A stretch of DNA of 64,000 nt from the NCBI GenBank assembly GCA_002364615.1, contig DEYP01000019.1, positions 1 through 64,000 of the forward strand, in the 5' to 3' direction. Below the pieces are notes generated by a model. That model made no database searches. It was not told the DNA's origin and worked only from the letters and a program-made list of their open reading frames with translations. The position numbers and the translations under genes are program-made. Positions 57,342 through 64,000 of the stretch are shown in pieces. Numbering within the stretch: the stretch's first letter is position 1; the number at the start of each line of letters is the position of its first letter. Source of the stretch: Arsukibacterium sp. UBA3155 (GTDB lineage: Bacteria > Pseudomonadota > Gammaproteobacteria > Enterobacterales > Alteromonadaceae).

Positions 57342-58205
57342 ATGGCCGGTGGTAAAGAGATAAAAAGTAAGATCGGGAGTATTAATAATACTCGCAAGAT
57401 CACCAGTGCTATGGAAAAAGTTGCGGTCAGCAAAATGCGCAAAGCGCAGGAGCGCGTAGCTGCAACACGCCCATACGCTGAAGGTATGCGCAAAGTTATC
57501 GGTAATATTGCTCAGGGCAACATCGAGTATCGTCATCCGTATTTATCGGAGCGTGACGTGAAACGGGTTGGCTACATTATTATTTCAACCGATCGCGGTC
57601 TTTGCGGTGGCCTGAATACCAACGAGTTTAAGAAAGTTGTGCTGGAAATGAAAAGCTGGAAAAGCCAGAACGTGGAAGCAGAGTTTGCCGTTATCGGTAA
57701 CAAAGCGACGGCGTTTTTTAAGCGTTTCGGCGGTAAAGTTGTAGCACAACAAACGGGTTCAGGTGACGTACCACGTTTGGCTGATGTGATTGGTACAGTT
57801 AAGGTAATGCTGCAAGCTTACCTGGAAGGCCGTATCGACCGCTTATTCCTGGTATACAACACCTTTGTGAATACCATGAAGCAAGAGCCAGTGATCGATC
57901 AACTCTTACCTTTGCCCCAAGCAGAAGTTTCGCCAAAAGAGCATAACTGGGATTACCTGTACGAGCCGGACCCGCAACCTATTTTAGATATGTTGCTGGA
58001 CCGCTACATCGAGTCACAGGTTTACCAGGGTGTTGTTGAAAACGTCGCCAGCGAACACGCAGCGCGTATGGTGGCTATGAAAGCCGCTACCGACAACGCC
58101 GGTAATTTAATGGATGACCTGAAGCTGGTGTATAACAAAGCACGTCAGGCCGCTATTACCCAAGAGCTCAGCGAAATTGTCGCAGGTGCGGCAGCTGTAG
58201 GCTAA
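57342..58205 (+). CDS. atpG: ATP synthase F1 subunit gamma
   Basis: Central rotor shaft, 287 residues (E. coli 287). The N-terminal [20 protein letters not shown] (3-22) and the C-terminal [17 protein letters not shown] form the coiled coil. Lies 54 bases after atpA. Confidence 0.98.
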   Translation: MAGGKEIKSKIGSINNTRKITSAMEKVAVSKMRKAQERVAATRPYAEGMRKVIGNIAQGNIEYRHPYLSERDVKRVGYIIISTDRGLCGGLNTNEFKKVVLEMKSWKSQNVEAEFAVIGNKATAFFKRFGGKVVAQQTGSGDVPRLADVIGTVKVMLQAYLEGRIDRLFLVYNTFVNTMKQEPVIDQLLPLPQAEVSPKEHNWDYLYEPDPQPILDMLLDRYIESQVYQGVVENVASEHAARMVAMKAATDNAGNLMDDLKLVYNKARQAAITQELSEIVAGAAAVG

Positions 58206-58229
58206 GGTGAACAGTTTTGAGAAATTTGA

Positions 58230-59624
<1,395 letters not shown>

Positions 59625-59648
59625 GCAACCAGGCTTTAGGAGAGCGAA

Positions 59649-60065
59649 ATGGCGATGACAGTGCAACTGGATGTAGTAAGTGCTGAAGAGAAAATTTTCT
59701 CTGGCCTTGTCGAGTCCGTGCAGGTCACAGGCAGTGAGGGCGAGTTAGGTATTTTACCTTTTCACGCCCCGTTACTGACTCCTCTGAAACCTGGCATGGT
59801 CCGTATCGTGAAGCAGTTCGGTGAAGAGCACGTAATATATGTAGCCGGTGGCGTACTTGAAGTACAACCCGACAGCATTACCGTGCTGGCTGATATTGCG
59901 GTACGTGGCGAAGACTTGGATGAGCAGGCTGCGTTAGATGCCCAGAAACGGGCAACCGAAGCGATGCAACACGCCGGTGCAGATTTCAATTATGCTGAAG
60001 CGGCAGCGCAACTGGCCGAGGCCATTGCCCAGCTGCGGGTAATTCAGAAACTGCGCAAAAAGTAA
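59649..60065 (+). CDS. atpC: ATP synthase F1 subunit epsilon
   Basis: 138-residue subunit (E. coli 139): an N-terminal beta sandwich (1-85) with [22 protein letters not shown] near 29-50, and two C-terminal helices that can inhibit the enzyme. Either of two in-frame ATGs (59649, 59655) could serve; AGGAGAG suits the first. It is the last gene of the operon. Confidence 0.97.
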   Translation: MAMTVQLDVVSAEEKIFSGLVESVQVTGSEGELGILPFHAPLLTPLKPGMVRIVKQFGEEHVIYVAGGVLEVQPDSITVLADIAVRGEDLDEQAALDAQKRATEAMQHAGADFNYAEAAAQLAEAIAQLRVIQKLRKK

Positions 60066-60081
60066 GTTTAAGCTTGTCAGA

Positions 60082-60107
60082 AAAGCCACCTGCGGGTGGC
60101 TTTTTTA
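60082..60107 (+). terminator. atp operon terminator
   Basis: AAGCCACC and GGTGGCTT form an 8-bp stem with a short loop, followed by TTTTTTATTT. It lies 17 bases after atpC. Confidence 0.93.
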
Positions 60108-60215
60108 TTTGGTAAAACGTTAACCGCCCCTGCAATCTGTGGCGATATCTATTAGAATAAGTACCAATCTGACTAAGCACACGATCGACAAGACACGATT
60201 ACAGGGATTTATTAT

Positions 60216-61592
60216 ATGGCATTAAATGTAGTCATTCTGGCCGCCGGCAAAGGCACACGGATGAAATCAGACTTACCCAAGGTGCTGCACAAAGTAGCAG
60301 AGCGGCCAATGGTACAACATGTTATTGATACCGCCCGGGCATTGGGTGCCGAAAAGCCACAGCTGGTATATGGCTATGGCGCAGAAGCCTTAAAAGTGGC
60401 TATGGGCGAGCAACCGCTGCATTGGGTGTTACAGGCCGAACAATTGGGTACCGGCCATGCGGTCGCCCAGGCTAACCCGAATATTGCCGATGACGATACC
60501 GTGTTGGTGCTATATGGCGACGTGCCGCTTACCCGCCTGGAAACTTTGCAACAATTACTAGCGGTAAAACCGGCCAACGGTCTGGCAATTTTAACGGTAA
60601 ACTTAGCGAATCCGAGCGGTTATGGCCGGATTATGCGCGATGGTGAAAATAATAGCGGCAAAGTTGTAGGTATTGTCGAGCAAAAAGATGCCAATGCCAC
60701 GCAACTGCTGATTAGTGAAGTAAACAGCGGCATTATGGCGCTGCCGGGTAAACAGTTAAAAGCCTGGCTGGGTAAGCTGTCTAACAGCAATGCTCAGGGT
60801 GAATATTACTTAACTGACGTCATTGCCATGGCCCACCGCGACGGTGTCGAGATTGCTACCGCGCAACCGCAAGATGCGATGGAAGTGGAAGGTGCTAACA
60901 ACCGGGTGCAATTAGCTGCGTTGGAGCGGGCTTACCAGCAACGTAAAGCCCAGGAGCTGATGCTCTCTGGCGCCAACCTGCGCGACCCGGCCCGGCTGGA
61001 TATTCGTGGTACGGTTGAGGTTGGTAACGATGTCATGATCGATATTAACGTTATTTTCGAAGGCACCGTGGTGCTGGGTAAAGGCGTGAGCATTGGTGCA
61101 AATTGTATTTTAAAAGACTGCACCATCGGCGATAACACTGAAATAAAGCCGAACTCGATGATTGAACAAGCCACGGTTGGCAGCGACTGCTCGGTTGGCC
61201 CTTATGCCCGCCTACGGCCAGATAGCGTGATGCTGGATGACAGCCATGTGGGTAACTTTGTTGAAATGAAAAAAACCACCCTGGGTAAAGGCTCTAAAGC
61301 TAACCATTTAACTTATCTAGGCGATGCGGTAATTGGCAGCAAGGTGAATGTTGGCGCCGGTACCATTACCTGTAACTACGACGGTGCCAATAAGTTTGTT
61401 ACTACCATTCACGATGGCGCCTTTATCGGCTCTAACAGCTCCCTGGTAGCGCCGGTAACGGTAGGTGTTAATGCTACGGTTGGTGCGGGTAGTGTATTAA
61501 CCCGCGATGCGGGCGACGGCGAGTTAGTAGTTGCCCGTGCCAAACAGCGGCATATCGAAGGCTGGCAGCGGCCGGTTAAGATAAAAAAATAA
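60216..61592 (+). CDS. glmU: bifunctional N-acetylglucosamine-1-phosphate uridyltransferase / glucosamine-1-phosphate acetyltransferase
   Basis: Makes UDP-GlcNAc for peptidoglycan and LPS. The 458 residues (E. coli 456) have an N-terminal nucleotidyltransferase with [19 protein letters not shown] at 8-26 and YGDVPL near 103-108, and a C-terminal left-handed beta-helix acetyltransferase (about 250-458) with [14 protein letters not shown] near 362-375. AGGGA precedes the ATG. It follows the atp operon as in E. coli but behind its own terminator-separated promoter. Confidence 0.98.
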   Translation: MALNVVILAAGKGTRMKSDLPKVLHKVAERPMVQHVIDTARALGAEKPQLVYGYGAEALKVAMGEQPLHWVLQAEQLGTGHAVAQANPNIADDDTVLVLYGDVPLTRLETLQQLLAVKPANGLAILTVNLANPSGYGRIMRDGENNSGKVVGIVEQKDANATQLLISEVNSGIMALPGKQLKAWLGKLSNSNAQGEYYLTDVIAMAHRDGVEIATAQPQDAMEVEGANNRVQLAALERAYQQRKAQELMLSGANLRDPARLDIRGTVEVGNDVMIDINVIFEGTVVLGKGVSIGANCILKDCTIGDNTEIKPNSMIEQATVGSDCSVGPYARLRPDSVMLDDSHVGNFVEMKKTTLGKGSKANHLTYLGDAVIGSKVNVGAGTITCNYDGANKFVTTIHDGAFIGSNSSLVAPVTVGVNATVGAGSVLTRDAGDGELVVARAKQRHIEGWQRPVKIKK

Positions 61593-61606
61593 TGCCTGAA
61601 CTTAGT

Positions 61607-61641
61607 AATAAAACAGCCCGCAAAAGCGGGCTGTTTTATTA
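61607..61641 (+). terminator. glmU terminator
   Basis: A perfect 15-bp stem (61607-61621 with 61626-61640) around an AAAA loop; the 3' arm ends in a T-rich TGTTTTATT. It is flanked by A/T runs and can work in both directions. Confidence 0.92.
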
Positions 61642-61689
61642 ACGGACTGTATAGAAAAGTAGGCTATGTCAGGCTGCGGGTTGCTGCGG

Positions 61690-61785
61690 TTGCAACTCCC
61701 GCTTTGGCTCGCCACAGCAACTCGCCCTTGTGCCTGCGGCAGGGCTCAAACACTCTGTGACGCCCACATCGGGATTCCAACCTAC
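61690..61785 (+). repeat. structured intergenic repeat, copy B
   Basis: Matches the minus strand of 21582-21690 in blocks: GCTCGCCACAGCAACTC, an ACACTCTGTG block and ATTCCAACC. Its own pairing is CCCG (61698-61701) with CGGG (61770-61773), CACAG (61713-61717) with CTGTG (61755-61759), GCCCT (61724-61728) with AGGGC (61741-61745) and GCC/GGC at the tip. It lies directly after the 3' end of the symporter gene, whose stop is at 61801-61803. The core differs from copy A but the pairing is kept. Confidence 0.7.
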
Positions 61786-61800
61786 GCGTTCAAATACCGC

Positions 61801-62940
61801 TTAGTCCGCTTTATCTACCAGTACGGCAATAGCGCCATCGCCGGTAACATTACAGGCAGTACCAAAGCTGTCTTGTGCCATATACAGCGCGATCATCATG
61901 GCTACGGCTGCTTCGCCAAAACCCAGCATAGAGCCCAGCAGGCCTACGGCCGACATTACCGCGCCGCCTGGAACGCCGGGAGCGGCCAACATGACGACAC
62001 CTAAGGTCAGAATAAAAGGCAGCATGGTAAGCAGCGACGGAATTTCCAGGCCATTTTGCATTACCATTACCGCTACGGCGCAGCTGACAATAGTAATAGT
62101 GGAGCCAGCTAAATGGGTGGTTGCGCAAAGCGGCACCGTAAAGTCAGCAATATTGGGTTTTACGCCATTCGCTTTAGTGGCCTGCAGTGAAACCGGAATA
62201 GTCGCAGCGCTTGACATGGTACCCAGCGCAGTGAAATAGGCAGGCAGCATGTTTTTAATCAGCAGCAACGGCGACTTGCCAGCCTTAACTCCGGCAATAC
62301 TATACAACACCAGGATCCAGACCCAGTGCAGCAGCACCGCCAGAACTAACACTACACCAAAGGTTTGTAAGGTATTGAACACCGTGCCGGCGGCCGCTAA
62401 TTGGGCAAATACCCCGGCAATATAAAATGGCAGTAGCGGTATGATTACTTTTAATAATAACAGCTGGATGATATCTCGACCTTGATCCGACAATTGCTTA
62501 AGCTGCTGGGCCTGAGTAGCGGCAATACCTAAACCAAAAATAAAGGCCAGCGCCAGCGCCGTCATAATGCCGAATACCGGTGGTATATTCATTTCAATAT
62601 AAGGGGTTAAATTGGCTACCACGCCGGTTGATGTGGCCTCGCCAGCCGGGGCCAGCATAGGCACTACAATTGCTGCGACTAAAAACGCCAGAGTGCCGGC
62701 TGTGATAGTCGATAAATAAGCAATACCTAAGGTACGGCCTAGTAACTTACCCGATTTCTGGGGCAAGGCAGCAATACCGCTGGTGATAAAGAACAAAATC
62801 AGCAGTGGAATAGTAAAAAACAATAACTGGCCAAACAGCGCTTTAAAGGTAATCAGAATTTGGGTAAGCCAGTGTGGCGCGTATAAGCCGAGCAGCATAC
62901 CCAGCACAATACCGGCAATCAGTTTCAGGATCAGTTGCAT
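61801..62940 (-). CDS. dicarboxylate/amino acid:cation symporter (DAACS family)
   Basis: A 379-residue sodium- or proton-coupled transporter of the glutamate/aspartate/serine symporter fold with about eight helices and two re-entrant loops. The serine-rich GTMSSAATIPVS near 239-250 (HP1) and DSFGTACNVTGDGA near 359-372 (helix 8, substrate and cation site) are visible. The Arg that fixes acidic side chains in GltP (a DxxTxxRN pattern) is not present; CNVTGD replaces it, so a neutral or different substrate is possible. It is somewhat short (GltP 437). Confidence 0.85.
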   Translation of the reverse strand: MQLILKLIAGIVLGMLLGLYAPHWLTQILITFKALFGQLLFFTIPLLILFFITSGIAALPQKSGKLLGRTLGIAYLSTITAGTLAFLVAAIVVPMLAPAGEATSTGVVANLTPYIEMNIPPVFGIMTALALAFIFGLGIAATQAQQLKQLSDQGRDIIQLLLLKVIIPLLPFYIAGVFAQLAAAGTVFNTLQTFGVVLVLAVLLHWVWILVLYSIAGVKAGKSPLLLIKNMLPAYFTALGTMSSAATIPVSLQATKANGVKPNIADFTVPLCATTHLAGSTITIVSCAVAVMVMQNGLEIPSLLTMLPFILTLGVVMLAAPGVPGGAVMSAVGLLGSMLGFGEAAVAMMIALYMAQDSFGTACNVTGDGAIAVLVDKAD

Positions 62941-63078
62941 AGTGGATTCTCGTTTATTATTGGTTGTTATCTGGATCTGGATTTACCGGCCAGAGCATAA
63001 CATAACTTCTTATTCAGGTTATACTCAGCTGCTATCGTTACTGTGTAACACAGCGAACTTGGTTTTAAGGAAAAACTT

Positions 63079-63642
63079 ATGCATAAAATAATGGCTTTGA
63101 TGGGTATGTTATTGCTGGCAGGCTGTGCGCAGCTGGGGTCATTGTCTACTTACAATGTTAGCGAGGCAGATTTAGAGCAGATGCTGTCATCGCAGCTACC
63201 GAAACTGACCCGCCAGGCGAATGTAGCAGGTATTCCGCTGAAAATGGCGGTAGACAAAATGCAGGTTGATATAGGCCCCGATAACAGTGATTTGGTGCGG
63301 ATAAACACTGATGCTTCCGCTGTATTATCTTTGTTTGGCTTAAGTTACCCGGCCAATTTACAGCTGCAAATTGAAGGAGCGCCTTATTATGACGCTACGG
63401 AAAAAGCCATTTTTATCCGATCGGTTAAATTGCTCGACAGCAGTATTGAAGCTGCGGGATATCGCGGCAACTTAGCGCCGGTAAGCAATGAACTTTTGCA
63501 ACTGGTTAATGGTTACCTGGCCTCGAACCCGGTGTACCGACTGGACCAGACTAACCCAACAGTAAAGTTACTGACTGCTGTACCGGTAAATATGGCGGTG
63601 CAGGATGGCAAGCTGGCGTTTAGCCCAAGCGGTACGCGTTAG
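63079..63642 (+). CDS. DUF1439 lipoprotein YceB-like
   Basis: A 187-residue lipoprotein: the signal ends with LLLAGC, lipidated Cys at C16. The rest is a DUF1439 fold, as in E. coli YceB, with VSEADLEQMLSSQLPKL near 27-43 and a tail GKLAFSPSGTR. Probably in the outer membrane inner leaflet, since D does not follow the Cys (Ala-Gln). Function unknown. AAGGAAA precedes the ATG. Confidence 0.85.
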   Translation: MHKIMALMGMLLLAGCAQLGSLSTYNVSEADLEQMLSSQLPKLTRQANVAGIPLKMAVDKMQVDIGPDNSDLVRINTDASAVLSLFGLSYPANLQLQIEGAPYYDATEKAIFIRSVKLLDSSIEAAGYRGNLAPVSNELLQLVNGYLASNPVYRLDQTNPTVKLLTAVPVNMAVQDGKLAFSPSGTR

Positions 63643-63688
63643 GATAATTACCACTGGCGGTAAATTTGTTGTTTTATCGCGCAGTGGC

Positions 63689-63716
63689 TTGTAATTTGAT
63701 GGTAAATCACTACAAT
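63689..63716 (+). promoter_or_regulatory. promoter of the DeoR-family regulator
   Basis: TTGTAA (63689-63694), a 16-bp spacer and TACAAT (63711-63716) lie 45 bases before the ATG at 63761. Confidence 0.5.
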
Positions 63717-63760
63717 ATCTTTCGTTCTGAAACATCTTTGAAAGTTTATTGAGTGCCACG

Positions 63761-64000
63761 ATGAATAAACGTAATACTCAGCAGCGCCGACACCTTATTG
63801 TCAGCCAGTTGCAGCAACAAGGCGAATTGTCTGTAGAGCAACTAGCAGAGCGCTTCCAGACGTCAGAAGTAACCATTCGTAAAGATTTAACGGTGCTGGA
63901 GCAAGCGGGTTTGTTGTTGCGTCGCTATGGTGGCGCGGTGCCGGTACCGCAGGATTTTATTGCCGACTCCAGTTTCGAGAAAGTTTCAAAGCGAAAGCTG
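63761..64000 (+). CDS. DeoR-family transcriptional regulator (partial, cut by window edge)
   Basis: The first 80 codons are present. The N-terminal winged helix-turn-helix is clear: RRHLIVSQLQQQGELSVEQL (9-28) and EVTIRKDLTVLEQAGLLLRRYGGA near 38-61, a DeoR-type HTH. The sugar-phosphate sensing domain is beyond the edge. In related genomes a DeoR regulator stands between glmU and glmS and controls glucosamine synthesis; here that is inference from position. Confidence 0.85.
   Translation, partial: MNKRNTQQRRHLIVSQLQQQGELSVEQLAERFQTSEVTIRKDLTVLEQAGLLLRRYGGAVPVPQDFIADSSFEKVSKRKL

Overview
The window is a chromosomal segment around the replication origin of a gammaproteobacterium, about half G+C. 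The gene orders rrn-yrdA-yrdB-aroE, pepQ/fadBA, dnaA-dnaN-recF-gyrB, rpmH-rnpA-yidD-yidC-mnmE and mioC-oriC-mnmG-rsmG-parAB-atp-glmU point to the Alteromonadales/Chromatiales side (Rheinheimera, Alishewanella, Arsukibacterium or Shewanella-like). That placement is inferred from synteny and protein likeness, not from a database search. Almost the whole window is core genome; I see no phage, insertion sequence, integron, CRISPR array or tRNA gene.

Layout. (1) 1-217: promoter of an rRNA operon that leaves the window to the left. (2) 218-5465: yrdA, yrdB-aroE, a group II truncated globin, tsaC-hemF and purEK. (3) 5465-13076: the lysM-dprA-smg-yrdD operon, divergent from def-fmt-rsmB-trkA. (4) 13153-17932: pepQ-trkH and slt. 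(5) 18129-22005: fadBA with a candidate PsrA operator, a terminator, a structured intergenic repeat, and tusA. (6) 22025-26565 is the most accessory part: an Excalibur-domain protein, a BrnT/BrnA toxin-antitoxin operon with a third small antitoxin-like gene, a lone GAF protein, an exported amidohydrolase, and an ECF sigma factor with a DUF6768 membrane protein. (7) 26741-35829: dnaA-dnaN-recF-gyrB and glyQS, with two parS-like sites inside recF. (8) 36270-40247: rpmH-rnpA-yidD-yidC-mnmE. (9) 40248-47552: an MFS transporter, a YbhB-like protein, trxC, an exported M1 peptidase coupled to a DUF6702 protein, and a DeaD/CsdA helicase. (10) 47714-53002: mioC, oriC, mnmG, rsmG and parAB. (11) 53131-60065: the complete atpIBEFHAGDC operon. 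(12) 60216-64000: glmU, a second copy of the structured repeat, a dicarboxylate/amino-acid symporter, a YceB-like lipoprotein, and the start of a DeoR-family regulator cut by the window edge.

How it works together. The replication and segregation machinery is spread over about 20 kb: dnaA with a DnaA box inside its own promoter, parS-like sites in recF, oriC with 12 GATC sites beside mnmG, and parAB just beyond. The rest supplies translation (glyQS, def, fmt, rpmH, rnpA, mnmE, mnmG, rsmG, rsmB, tusA, tsaC), energy (atp operon, fadBA), envelope functions (yidC, glmU, slt, lysM) and ion homeostasis (trkA, trkH).

The observations I rate highest are the structured repeat family (21582-21690 and 61690-61785), the three-gene Brn-type module, the parS-like pair in recF, the oriC architecture with a TAG-triplet array, and the coupled M1 peptidase/DUF6702 pair. 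None amounts to a clearly new system on sequence alone.
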